Source: Pseudolysinimonas yzui
GTDB lineage: Bacteria > Actinomycetota > Actinomycetes > Actinomycetales > Microbacteriaceae
DNA length: 64,000 bases
Assembly (NCBI RefSeq): GCF_014653215.1
Contig: NZ_BNAI01000006.1
Coordinates: forward strand, 1-64,000
Direction: 5' to 3'
A program made the translations under genes and the position numbers. Positions 51,447-59,916 of the stretch are shown here, piece by piece. The stretch's first letter is position 1; every line of letters begins with the position of its first letter. The notes beneath the pieces were generated by a model. It worked only from the letters and a program-made list of their open reading frames with translations. It was not told where the DNA came from and searched no databases.

Positions 51447-52138
51447 TGGCTCATCTGCAGCCGGGCGCGGTCCGGATCGCGGGCGATGATCGCGGCGAGG
51501 ATGGCCTCGTGCTCGCGGAAGGCCGTGCGCACCTGCTCTTCGTGCTGGAGGCCGAACGTGCGCCGAGCCAGCGCGGTGCGGTCGGCGAGCGCGTCGATCA
51601 GGGCCGCGAGGGCGCCATTGTCGGACGCCTTCGCGAGGATGCGGTGAAAGGCGAGGTCGCCCTTCAGCACCGCTTCGTGGTCGATGGCCGCCTTCTCGAA
51701 CACGAGATCGTGCATCTCGTCGAGCAGGGTGCGCGCCGCGGCGATGTCGTCGTCGGTGATGTGCATCGCGGCGCGCGCCGCCGCCTCGGACTCGAGAATA
51801 CGGCGCACCGCGTGCAGGTCGTGCCGGTGCTCCGGACCCTGCAGGTCGACCATGAACGCCATCGGCGCGAGCAGCAGGGTGCTGTCGAGCGAGGTGACAT
51901 AGGTGCCGTCGCCCTGGCGTGTCTCGAGCACGCCCATGATGCAGAGGGCGCGCACCCCTTCGCGCAGCGATCCGCGCGAGACGCCGAGCGCTTCGGCGAG
52001 ATCCTTCTCGACGGGCAGCCGCGATCCGGCCGTGAGGTCGCCGCGGGTGATCATCGCCTTGATGCTCTGAACGACGACATCGGTCTGCGAGAGGCCCGGG
52101 GGAAGGGCACTCACTACAGCGTCATCAGCTCGGGTCAC
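51383..52138 (-). CDS. FCD-type GntR transcriptional regulator
   Basis: A 251-residue FadR-subfamily regulator. The winged helix ([19 protein letters not shown], then [21 protein letters not shown]) lies near residues 17-85, and an FCD domain with its metal-binding Asp and three His residues follows ([27 protein letters not shown]). UxuR/ExuR-like proteins of this group sense sugar acids, so it is the probable controller of the uronate and fucose operons. GTG 52138 is chosen; an ATG at 52204 would extend it by 22 unlikely residues. It overlaps the end of fucD by 64 bases. Confidence 0.85.
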   Translation of the reverse strand: MTRADDAVVSALPPGLSQTDVVVQSIKAMITRGDLTAGSRLPVEKDLAEALGVSRGSLREGVRALCIMGVLETRQGDGTYVTSLDSTLLLAPMAFMVDLQGPEHRHDLHAVRRILESEAAARAAMHITDDDIAAARTLLDEMHDLVFEKAAIDHEAVLKGDLAFHRILAKASDNGALAALIDALADRTALARRTFGLQHEEQVRTAFREHEAILAAIIARDPDRARLQMSHHLLAIEDFLHDDDSLAAPAQ

Positions 52139-52272
52139 GTCGCCATGATAGGGCCGCTCGGGGGATAGATCAGATGAAAGGGCGCGAGTCGTCGCATCTC
52201 TCACGCCCGATAAATCTGACCTTTACCGGGCAAACCGGCCAGGCTGGGGAGAAACTGAGGCGCGACAGCGCT

Positions 52273-52287
52273 AGACATCGGATGATT
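52273..52287. promoter_or_regulatory. Weaker FCD-GntR operator, copy 3
   Basis: AGACATCGGATGATT agrees at 11 of 15 positions with AAACATCTAATGTTT (50009-50023) and lies about 45 bases before the permease start, between the GntR gene and the second ABC operon. It would extend control to this operon if real. Confidence 0.4.
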
Positions 52288-52329
52288 TTCTGGTTAGAGT
52301 CGCCCCAATCAGCAAGGAGGCTGTTCGAG

Positions 52330-53400
52330 GTGTCTGACTCCCGCACCATCCCCGGGCCGGCCGAGCTCGCCCAGTCGCCCGCCGTCGGCACGGCATCCGA
52401 GGCCGCACGTGCGCGGCTCGTGGGCACGATGCTGTGGCTGCTGCGCCTCGGCCCCTTCCTGATCCTCGTCATCATGATCGCGGTTCTCGCGGGACTCTCG
52501 CCGGTGTTCTTCACACCCGGCAACCTCGGCAACGTGCTCACCCAGAGCGCCGCGATCGCGATCCTCGCCATGGGGCAGCTGCTCGTCATCCTCACCCGCG
52601 GCATCGACCTGTCGGTCGGATCGACCCTCGCCCTCGCCGCCGTCGTCGGCGCGCTGGTCTACGCCGAGACCGACTCCGGATTCACGACGATCCTCGCCAT
52701 GGTGTTCACCGGAGCCCTCGTCGGTGCCGTCAACGGCTTCGGGTACGTGTACGGGCGGCTGCCGCATCCCTTCATCGTCACGCTCGCGACGCTCAGCATC
52801 GCCCGCGGCCTCGCCCTCGGTCTCTCGGGCGGCCAGCCGGTCTCGGGGATGCCCGAGGTCGTCACCACGATCGGCGGCGGCTCGGCGGCCTGGCTGGCCT
52901 CGTGGTTCCCCAACGCGGCCTTCCTGGTCGCCGGCGTCGCGATCCTCGTCACCCTGATGCTGCGCAACCTGGTGTGGGGCCGCTGGATCTACGCGGTCGG
53001 CGGCAGCCCCGAAGGCGCGCGGCGCCTCGGCGTTCCCCGCAACGGGGTGATCGTGTCGGTCTACATCATGAGCGGTCTGCTCGCCGGAGTCGCGGCGATC
53101 GTGACCGCCGGCCGACTCAACGCGGGCTCGCCGACTTTCGGCCAGCTCGCCGAACTCGACGCCATCGCCGCGGTCGTGATCGGCGGCGCCAGCTTCCTCG
53201 GTGGCCGCGGCAACGTCGGCAATGCGCTCATCGGCGCCCTCATGATCGGCGTCATCCGCAACGGCATGAACCTGCTCAACGTCGAAGGCTTCCTGCAGCT
53301 CATCGTCATCGGCGTCGTCATCGTCATCGCCGTCGAGTCCGATGTCATCCGCACCCGGCTCGAGGCGCGGTTCCGAGTTCTCAAGGCGGCGTCAGCATGA
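52330..53400 (+). CDS. Ribose-type ABC importer permease
   Basis: A 356-residue RbsC/FrcC-like permease with eight to ten membrane segments, an ILTRGIDLSVGSTLALAAVVG block and the coupling loop AVGGSPEGARRLGVPRNGVI. The start is GTG 52330, with AAGGAGG ten bases upstream. It is the first gene of a rightward operon running to the fucose enzymes and overlaps the ATPase ATG by 4 bases. It probably imports L-fucose or a close relative. Confidence 0.9.
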   Translation: MSDSRTIPGPAELAQSPAVGTASEAARARLVGTMLWLLRLGPFLILVIMIAVLAGLSPVFFTPGNLGNVLTQSAAIAILAMGQLLVILTRGIDLSVGSTLALAAVVGALVYAETDSGFTTILAMVFTGALVGAVNGFGYVYGRLPHPFIVTLATLSIARGLALGLSGGQPVSGMPEVVTTIGGGSAAWLASWFPNAAFLVAGVAILVTLMLRNLVWGRWIYAVGGSPEGARRLGVPRNGVIVSVYIMSGLLAGVAAIVTAGRLNAGSPTFGQLAELDAIAAVVIGGASFLGGRGNVGNALIGALMIGVIRNGMNLLNVEGFLQLIVIGVVIVIAVESDVIRTRLEARFRVLKAASA

Positions 53401-54152
53401 CCGACACTCCGACCCTCGCCATCACCGGCGCGACCAAGCGCTTCGGGGCCGTGCTCGCCCTCGACGACGTCTCGTTGCACGTTCGGGCCGGCGAGATCCT
53501 CGCACTGCTCGGCGACAACGGTGCCGGCAAGTCGACCCTCATCAAGTGCATCAGCGGTGTTCACCGTCTCGACGCGGGAACCATCGAGGTCGACGGCGAG
53601 CCCCTCACGATGACCAGCCCTGCGGTCGCCCGCGACGCCGGCATCGAGACCGTCTACCAAGACCTGGCCCTCTTCGACAACCTCGACACGACCGCCAACT
53701 TCTTCGTCGGTCGCGAAGAGGCGGTGCCGCGGTGGCTGCCGCGGGGCCTGCGGTGGATGAAGCAGAAGCAGATGACCGCGCACTCCACCGACCTGGTCGG
53801 GCGGCTGAAGATCAACCTTCCCCAACGTTCCGCGCAGGTCGGCATGATGTCCGGTGGCCAGCGCCAGGCGATCGCGGTCGCCCGCTCCGCCGCCTTCGCA
53901 TCCCGCGTCGTCATCCTCGACGAGCCGACCGCCGCTCTCGGGCTTCGTGAGTCGCGCCAAGTGCTCGACCTCATCCTCAGACTCCGTGACGAAGGGTGCG
54001 CGGTGATCGTCATCTCGCACGCCATGGATCACGTGATGGAACTCGCCGACCGCGCGGTCGTCATGCGCCGGGGCCGCGTGGTCGGTGAAGAAGTCCCCAC
54101 TCCTGCGAATCGAGCCCGGCTCGTCTCGCTCATCGTCGGAGGAGACGACTGA
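53397..54152 (+). CDS. Ribose-type ABC importer ATPase, single domain
   Basis: A 251-residue FrcA-like ATPase with one nucleotide-binding domain, unlike the double-domain protein at 17856. Walker A is GDNGAGKST, signature MSGGQRQAIA and Walker B VILDEPTAALG, with switch His in ISHAMDHV. It would act as a homodimer with the permease. The start is coupled to the permease stop. Confidence 0.9.
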   Translation: MTDTPTLAITGATKRFGAVLALDDVSLHVRAGEILALLGDNGAGKSTLIKCISGVHRLDAGTIEVDGEPLTMTSPAVARDAGIETVYQDLALFDNLDTTANFFVGREEAVPRWLPRGLRWMKQKQMTAHSTDLVGRLKINLPQRSAQVGMMSGGQRQAIAVARSAAFASRVVILDEPTAALGLRESRQVLDLILRLRDEGCAVIVISHAMDHVMELADRAVVMRRGRVVGEEVPTPANRARLVSLIVGGDD

Positions 54153-54211
54153 GCGACGCCCCAATGGCCCCCAGAACCCCGGCAACCACCTCAACCAAGA
54201 AAAGGAATGCG

Positions 54212-55156
54212 ATGAAGAAGATGCGCTACTTGCGCGCTGCCGCAGCTGCGGCTGCAGCGGCCGTTGCGCTGTCGCTGACAGCGTGTAACACGCCCGCCCC
54301 CGGGGGCGGTGACGACGATGTGATCACCATCGGGTTCATCACCAAGTTCCCCGTCGACTTCTTCGACATCATGGTCGATGCCGCGAAGGCGTGGGACGAG
54401 GCCGAACCCGGCGCGGAGGTGCTGTTCGCCCAGGGCGAGAGCGGAACCGACGACGAGGGTCTGATCGCCGCGATCCAGTCGTTCGTCACCCAGGGCGTCG
54501 ACGCGATCGCCATCACCCCGACGAGCCCCGCACTCGCCGACGAGCTGCAGAAGGCCGTCGACGCCGGCATCGAGGTCGTGCTCATCGACAACGACATCCC
54601 CGACTGGGACGGCAAGTCGACGGTCGTGACGACCGACAACTACGCCGGCGGTCAGCTCGCGGGCACCTGGCTCGCCGAGAACCTGCCGGACGGCGCCACC
54701 ATCGCCGTCCTCCAGGGTGTGCTGGGCAACCCGTCGCTCGACGCTCGCGTCGACGGCATGCTCGACACGCTCGGTGACGCGGCCGAGGTCGTCGCGACGG
54801 TTCCGACCGACTGCGACCAGACCAAGGGTCTCGACGCCGGCCAGGACATCATCACGGCCAACCCCGGCCTGACCGCCATCTACGCCGCCTGCGGCCCGCC
54901 GCTGCTCGGCGCGCTGGAGGCCGTCAAATCGGCTGGGCTGTCGGGTCTGATCACCGTCGGATTCGACGCGTCGCCCGACGAGGTGGCCTCGATCCTGGCG
55001 GGTGACCAGACGGCGTCGGTCGCGCAGTTCCCGGCCAAGATGGGAGAACTCGGCGTTCAGGCGGCGTTCGACGCGGCCAACGGCGAGGACCTCCCCGACC
55101 TCATTGACACCGGCACCGAGATGGTGACCAAGGACAACGCGGCCGACTTCCAGTAA
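54212..55156 (+). CDS. Ribose-type ABC importer, substrate-binding lipoprotein
   Basis: A 314-residue RbsB-like lipoprotein. An alanine-rich signal peptide ends in the lipobox SLTAC. TIGFITKFPVDFFDIMVDAA, GVDAIAITPTSPAL and VVLIDNDIPDW are the standard sugar-pocket strands. ATG 54212 has AAAAGGAA upstream; an ATG 48 bases earlier is unlikely. A 13-bp stem-loop separates it from the fuconolactonase. Confidence 0.88.
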   Translation: MKKMRYLRAAAAAAAAAVALSLTACNTPAPGGGDDDVITIGFITKFPVDFFDIMVDAAKAWDEAEPGAEVLFAQGESGTDDEGLIAAIQSFVTQGVDAIAITPTSPALADELQKAVDAGIEVVLIDNDIPDWDGKSTVVTTDNYAGGQLAGTWLAENLPDGATIAVLQGVLGNPSLDARVDGMLDTLGDAAEVVATVPTDCDQTKGLDAGQDIITANPGLTAIYAACGPPLLGALEAVKSAGLSGLITVGFDASPDEVASILAGDQTASVAQFPAKMGELGVQAAFDAANGEDLPDLIDTGTEMVTKDNAADFQ

Positions 55157-55184
55157 TCCCTCTCTCCCCCAACACACGCGCCGT

Positions 55185-55218
55185 CGTGCCGGTCGAGCTC
55201 CCCCACTCGACCGGCACG
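55185..55218 (+). promoter_or_regulatory. Intercistronic stem-loop after the binding-protein gene
   Basis: CGTGCCGGTCGAG (55185-55197) and CTCGACCGGCACG (55206-55218) form a perfect 13-bp stem with an 8-base loop. It lies 28 bases after the binding-protein stop and 40 before the lactonase GTG, with no T-run. Confidence 0.65.
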
Positions 55219-55258
55219 GCGGCCGTGTCACGGAACGACCACGATTCAAAGGAACACC

Positions 55259-56122
55259 GTGAACTCCGCGCGCATCATCGACAGCCACGTGCACTTCTGG
55301 GACCGCGAACGGTTCACCACCCTCTGGCTGCAGGACGCCGACGCGGCCCTTCAGCCCTCCCACCTGCCGCGCGACCTCGCCGCCACCGGCTGGTCGGCGG
55401 ACGCCATCGTCGCCGTGCAGGCCGAATGCGTTCCCGAGCAGGGCATCGCCGAGGCGCGCTGGTTCTCGCAGCTCGCGCCCGAGGCCCCGGTCGAGGCGGT
55501 CGTGGCCTTCGCCCCGCTCGACGTGCCGAGCGACCTGCCCGCGCACCTCGCCGCGCTCGCCGAGCTTCCCCTCGTGGTGGGCGTGCGCCGCCTACTTCAG
55601 GACGAGAACCCGCAGCTGGCGAGGTCGCCCGAGTTCGTCCGTGGGGTGCAGGCGCTCGCCGCCTACGACTTCACGATGGATCTCTGCATCCGTCAGCTCC
55701 ACTTTCCGGCGGTCATCGAGCTGGTGGCGCAGTGCCCCGACGTGCAGTTCGTGCTCGACCACCTCGGCAAGCCGACGATCCAGGCCGACGCCTTCGATTC
55801 CTGGGCCGCCGACATGGATCGGCTCGCCGCGCTGCCGAACGTCGTCGTGAAGCTGTCGGGGCTCCTGACCGAGGCGGCACCCGACCAGCGGACGACCGCC
55901 ACGCTCGCCCCGTGGTTGCGCCACGCCCTTGAGACCTTCGGCCCGGCCCGGTGCATGTTCGGAAGCGACTGGCCGGTGCTGAACCTGGGCGGAGGGTTCG
56001 AGCTCTGGAAAGGTATGATGTTTGACGTGCTCGATGGCTTCAGCGGGGATGAGGCGGCGCACGTGTGGAGCGGCACCGCGGAGGCGATCTACCTCTCGCG
56101 GACCCGACGGGATGCGCCGTGA
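55259..56122 (+). CDS. L-fuconolactonase-like amidohydrolase (COG3618)
   Basis: A 287-residue TIM-barrel hydrolase of the amidohydrolase_2 group. IIDSHVHFWD gives the His10/His12 metal pair, FVLDHLGKP the third His region and MFGSDWPVLN the strand-8 Asp. In this operon it opens L-fucono-lactone to fuconate, the substrate of FucD. It starts with GTG 55259, and its stop overlaps the FAH gene start. Confidence 0.88.
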   Translation: MNSARIIDSHVHFWDRERFTTLWLQDADAALQPSHLPRDLAATGWSADAIVAVQAECVPEQGIAEARWFSQLAPEAPVEAVVAFAPLDVPSDLPAHLAALAELPLVVGVRRLLQDENPQLARSPEFVRGVQALAAYDFTMDLCIRQLHFPAVIELVAQCPDVQFVLDHLGKPTIQADAFDSWAADMDRLAALPNVVVKLSGLLTEAAPDQRTTATLAPWLRHALETFGPARCMFGSDWPVLNLGGGFELWKGMMFDVLDGFSGDEAAHVWSGTAEAIYLSRTRRDAP

Positions 56123-56967
56123 TCCTCGCCCAACTCGGTGAACCCGGCGCTCAGATCCCGGTCGTGCAGGTGGCGGGCACCAGCTTCGATCTGCGACCGA
56201 TCGCCCCGGCCATCGATCGGTCCTTCTTCGCCGCCGACGGCATCCGCGCCGTGTCAGACGCGCTCGCCCAGGGCACTCTCATCGAGCTGCCGGGTGCCGC
56301 CAAGCTGCGGGTCGGCCCGCCGGTGCAACCCGGAAAGATCGTCTGCATCGGGCTGAACTACCGCGGCCACGTCGCCGAGACGGGCGCCGAGCTGCCGCCC
56401 GAGCCCGTCGTCTTCCTGAAGGACCCGACGACGGTGGTGGGCCCGTTCGACGACGTGCGCATTCCGCGCGGGTCGGTGAAGACCGACTGGGAGGTCGAGC
56501 TCGGCGTGGTGCTGGCGGGCGAGGCCCGCTACCTCGACTCCCCGGCGGAGGCCGAGGCCCTGGTCGCCGGCTACGTCGTCTCGCACGACGTGTCGGAGCG
56601 CGAGTTCCAGCTCGAACGCGGCGGCCAGTGGGACAAGGGCAAGAGCTGCGAGACCTTCAACCCGCTGGGCCCGCACCTGGTGACCGCCGACGAGGTGGCC
56701 GACCCGCGCGCCCTCGACCTGCGGCTGTGGGTCAACGGCGCGCAGATGCAGGCCGGCAACACTTCCGACATGATCTTCGACGTGCCGTACCTGGTCTGGT
56801 ATCTGAGCCAGTTCATGGTGCTGCACCCGGGCGACCTCATCAACACCGGCACCCCGTCCGGGGTCGCGCTCGGCCGACCCGACCAGCCCTACCTGGTGGC
56901 GGGGGATGTCGTCGAGCTCGAGATCGACGGACTGGGCCGGGCCCGCCAGACCCTGGTGGCGGCATGA
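56119..56967 (+). CDS. Fumarylacetoacetate hydrolase-family enzyme, 2,4-diketo-3-deoxy-L-fuconate hydrolase-like
   Basis: A 282-residue FAH-fold hydrolase. IVCIGLNYRGHVAE, PVVFLKDPTTVVGP and the metal-binding glutamates in DWEVELGVVLAGEARY define the family. Placed between lactonase and keto-deoxyfuconate dehydrogenase, it should cleave 2,4-diketo-3-deoxy-L-fuconate to pyruvate and L-lactate. The start is GTG 56119. Both neighbours overlap by 4 bases. Confidence 0.87.
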   Translation: MILAQLGEPGAQIPVVQVAGTSFDLRPIAPAIDRSFFAADGIRAVSDALAQGTLIELPGAAKLRVGPPVQPGKIVCIGLNYRGHVAETGAELPPEPVVFLKDPTTVVGPFDDVRIPRGSVKTDWEVELGVVLAGEARYLDSPAEAEALVAGYVVSHDVSEREFQLERGGQWDKGKSCETFNPLGPHLVTADEVADPRALDLRLWVNGAQMQAGNTSDMIFDVPYLVWYLSQFMVLHPGDLINTGTPSGVALGRPDQPYLVAGDVVELEIDGLGRARQTLVAA

Positions 56968-57716
56968 GCGAGCGGGACCTCGACGGGCTCGTCGCGGTCG
57001 TCACCGGGGGAGCCGCCGGGATCGGCCTGGAGACCGCCCGCACCCTCGCCGCCCGGGGGGCGACGGTGGGCGTCTTCGACCTGTCGGTCGAGGGGCTGCC
57101 GACCGAGTTGCACGGCTACACCGTCGACGTGCGCGACCGGGCATCCATCGCGGCGGCGGTCGATGCGCTGACGGCGGAATGCGGCGGCATCGACATCCTC
57201 GTCAACAACGCGGGCATCGCCGCGGTCGGCACGGTCGAAGAGAACGACGACGCCGACTGGGCGCGCGTGCTCGACGTCAACGTCACCGGAATCGCCCGGG
57301 TCACCACCGCCGCGCTGCCCTGGCTGCGCCGGTCGGCCCACGCCGCAGTGGTCAACGTCTGCTCCATCGCCGCTCTCAACGGCTTGCCGCGTCGGGCGCT
57401 GTACTCGGCATCCAAGGGCGCCGTGTTGTCGCTCACCTTCGCGATGGCTACCGACCACGTCGGCGAGGGCATCCGAGTGAACGCGGTGAGTCCCGGCACG
57501 GTGGCGACCGAGTTCGTCGACCGGCTGCTGCAGACCTTCGACGACCCCGTGGCCGAACGCGCCGCGATGGATGCCCGCCAGGCCATCGGGCGGATGGTCA
57601 CCCCGCGTGAGGTGGCCGACGCGATCGCGTTCCTCGCGAGTCCGCGGTCGAGCGCGACCACCGGCACCGCGCTCGAAGTGGACGGCGGGGTGACGCACCT
57701 ACGGGTGCGGAACTGA
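56964..57716 (+). CDS. SDR, 2-keto-3-deoxy-L-fuconate dehydrogenase-like
   Basis: A 250-residue SDR with TGGAAGIGLE, NNAGIAAVG, Ser in VCSIAALNG and YSASKGAVLSL (Tyr-Lys). The closest functional family is the NAD-dependent 4-dehydrogenase acting on 2-keto-3-deoxy-L-fuconate, which fits between FucD and the diketo hydrolase. It is coupled to the FAH gene and ends 22 bases before the class V aminotransferase. Confidence 0.86.
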   Translation: MSERDLDGLVAVVTGGAAGIGLETARTLAARGATVGVFDLSVEGLPTELHGYTVDVRDRASIAAAVDALTAECGGIDILVNNAGIAAVGTVEENDDADWARVLDVNVTGIARVTTAALPWLRRSAHAAVVNVCSIAALNGLPRRALYSASKGAVLSLTFAMATDHVGEGIRVNAVSPGTVATEFVDRLLQTFDDPVAERAAMDARQAIGRMVTPREVADAIAFLASPRSSATTGTALEVDGGVTHLRVRN

Positions 57717-57738
57717 GGCATCGCGCCGATAATGGGGC

Positions 57739-59418
57739 ATGGCGCTCGCCGAACATCCCCTCCTCGACCGCATCCGTGAGTCGGTGATCGGCGACGACCA
57801 GGTGATGCCCGGCCCGTTCGGCCCGCGCCGCATGACGTACGCCGACTACACGGCGAGCGGCCGGTCGCTGACGTTCATCGAAGACTTCATCCGCGACGAG
57901 GTGCTGCCGCGTTACGCGAACACCCACACCGAGTCCTCCGGCACGGGGTTGCAGACGACGCGACTGCGTGAGGATGCCCGCGCCGCCATCCGCCGCAGCG
58001 TGCACGGCACCGACGACACCGTCGTGATCTTCACCGGCAGCGGGTCGACGGCCGCGATCGACAAGCTGGTCGGCATCCTCGGGTTGCGCATCCCGGCCGA
58101 CCTCGACCGCCGCTACGGGCTGAGCGCGACCATCCCGAAGGAGCAGCGGCCGGTCGTCTTCATCGGACCGTTCGAGCATCACAGCAACGAGCTGCCGTGG
58201 CGCGAGAGCATTGCCGACGTCGTCACCATCCCCGAAGACGGAGACGGGCACGTCGACATCCATGCCCTGGAAGAAGCCCTCGCGACGTACGCCGACCGCC
58301 CGCTGAAGATCGGCTCGTTCAGCGCCGCGAGCAACGTGACCGGCATCATCACCGACACGTCGCTCGTCACTCGCACCCTGCACGAGCACGGCGCCCTCGC
58401 CCTCTGGGACTTCGCGGCCGCCGCCCCGTACGTCGACATCGACGTCACGGCCGGCGACTTCGACGCCGTGTTCCTCTCGCCGCACAAGTTCATCGGCGGG
58501 CCGGGAACCCCGGGGGTGCTGATCGCGCACCGCCGTATCCTCACCAACTCGGTGCCCGACGTCGTCGGCGGCGGCACCGTCGCCTACGTGAACCCGCTCG
58601 AGCATCGCTACCTCACCGACCCCGCGCACCGCGAGGAGGGTGGCACGCCGGCGATCATCGAGTCGATCCGCGCGGGTCTGGTGTTCCAGCTGAAGGATGC
58701 CGTCGGCGTCGGCACCATCCGTGCGGTCGAAGACGAGTTCCTGACCCGCGCGGTGGAGTCGTGGCACCGCCACCCCAATATCCAGATCCTCGGCAACCCC
58801 GACGCCGAGCGACTCTCGATCATCTCGTTCGTCGTGAAACGTCCGGGCGGCAAGTACCTGCACCACAACGCGGTCGTCGCGATCCTCAACGACCTGTTCG
58901 GCATCCAGTCGCGGGGCGGATGCTCGTGCGCCGGCCCGTACGGGCACCGGCTGCTCGGCATCGACATCGAGCGTTCCCACGAGTACGAGCGCGAGATCGC
59001 CCGCGGCTGCGAAGGCATCAAGCCCGGCTGGGTGCGGGTGAACTTCAACTACTTCATCAGCGAAACCGTGTTCCGCTACATCGTGGAGGCCGTGGAACTC
59101 GTCGCCGACTACGGCTGGAAGCTCGTGCCGCACTACCGGTTCTCGCTCGAGTCGGGACTCTGGCGCCACGAGAACGGCCCGGTCGAGCCGCCGCTGCGGC
59201 TCACCGACGTGGGCTACGACGCCGACGGCCGGATGACCTACCCGCGGCACGACGACACGGCCCCGGAGTCGGTGCTCGCCGACTACCTCGACGAGGCGCG
59301 GGCGCTGTTCGCGTCACTGCCGGATGTCGACACGGTTCCGCAGGCGACGGATGCCGTGCTCGGCGACGATCTCGAACGGTTGCGGTGGTTCGACCTGCCG
59401 GCGGTGTCGCTGCCGTGA
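57739..59418 (+). CDS. Class V aminotransferase / cysteine desulfurase-like PLP enzyme
   Basis: A 559-residue PLP enzyme, longer than the typical 400. The N-terminal TYADYTASGRSL, GPFEHHSN (stacking His), Asp in LALWDFAAAAP and the PLP Lys250 in LSPHKFIGGPGTPG are conserved. GGCSCAGPYG may hold catalytic cysteines. About 150 extra C-terminal residues follow. Relatives of this long form are found beside sugar genes without a known substrate. It could be a desulfurase or an amino-sugar transaminase. It is the penultimate gene of the fucose operon. Confidence 0.85.
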   Translation: MALAEHPLLDRIRESVIGDDQVMPGPFGPRRMTYADYTASGRSLTFIEDFIRDEVLPRYANTHTESSGTGLQTTRLREDARAAIRRSVHGTDDTVVIFTGSGSTAAIDKLVGILGLRIPADLDRRYGLSATIPKEQRPVVFIGPFEHHSNELPWRESIADVVTIPEDGDGHVDIHALEEALATYADRPLKIGSFSAASNVTGIITDTSLVTRTLHEHGALALWDFAAAAPYVDIDVTAGDFDAVFLSPHKFIGGPGTPGVLIAHRRILTNSVPDVVGGGTVAYVNPLEHRYLTDPAHREEGGTPAIIESIRAGLVFQLKDAVGVGTIRAVEDEFLTRAVESWHRHPNIQILGNPDAERLSIISFVVKRPGGKYLHHNAVVAILNDLFGIQSRGGCSCAGPYGHRLLGIDIERSHEYEREIARGCEGIKPGWVRVNFNYFISETVFRYIVEAVELVADYGWKLVPHYRFSLESGLWRHENGPVEPPLRLTDVGYDADGRMTYPRHDDTAPESVLADYLDEARALFASLPDVDTVPQATDAVLGDDLERLRWFDLPAVSLP

Positions 59419-59636
59419 GCACTCCCCAGCTCACGCCGAAGGATTCGGTGCGCACCTGGTTGAAGCACCCCGTCGGCGGACCGCTGATCCGGGATGCCCT
59501 CGCCGAGGCGGGCGTCGACGAGAAGGTGCTCGCGCCGGTCGGGTTCTTCTCGCTGGAACGCGTCGTCGCGATGGCCGGTGACCGCATCCCGGAGGGCGTC
59601 ATCGACGAACTCGTGCGACGCGCCAACGGCGACTGA
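59415..59636 (+). CDS. Small protein like the C-terminal module of glycoside hydrolases
   Basis: A 73-residue protein that overlaps the aminotransferase stop (GTG 59415). SVRTWLKHPVGGPLIRDAL, VGFFSLERVVAMAG and GVIDELVRRANG resemble the short helical module at the C-terminus of many actinobacterial beta-glucosidases (TLGEWLADPVGG-type). No hydrolase is attached, so it is a stand-alone copy. It may be a fragment of a lost gene or a real binding partner. Confidence 0.6.
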   Translation: MSTPQLTPKDSVRTWLKHPVGGPLIRDALAEAGVDEKVLAPVGFFSLERVVAMAGDRIPEGVIDELVRRANGD

Positions 59637-59916
59637 CGGCGATCTGCCGCCGCCGCCACCGCTTCGAGCAGCTCGAAGATCGCGTGCTGCTCGTCGCACG
59701 ACGCAATCCGACGTTGCCTCGACTCCCGTCGAGTTAGTGCGGATTTTCGTTGTTTGCGCAACCCGGGCGATCGTTCTATCCGCAAGTTTCCGCAAGTGAT
59801 GCGCATTAATTCCCTGATTTCTTGCGGCTGATTTCGAAGAAAACCTAAACTCCACGCAGCAGTACTCGTGACGATCACGAATACCTCACTACAACGAAGT
59901 CAGAGAGGACACAGCA
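59637..59916 (+). promoter_or_regulatory. Promoter region of the third ABC operon with repeated CCGCAAG motifs
   Basis: This 280-base gap holds no gene. CCGCAAG occurs at 59780-59786 and 59790-59796 and inverted (CTTGCGG) at 59821-59827, and TTGCGCAA at 59754-59761 is a perfect palindrome. A plausible promoter is TTGCGG (59822-59827), an 18-base spacer and TAAACT (59846-59851). The -35 box overlaps the inverted CTTGCGG, so the motifs may be operators for a LacI-type or other regulator. Confidence 0.4.
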
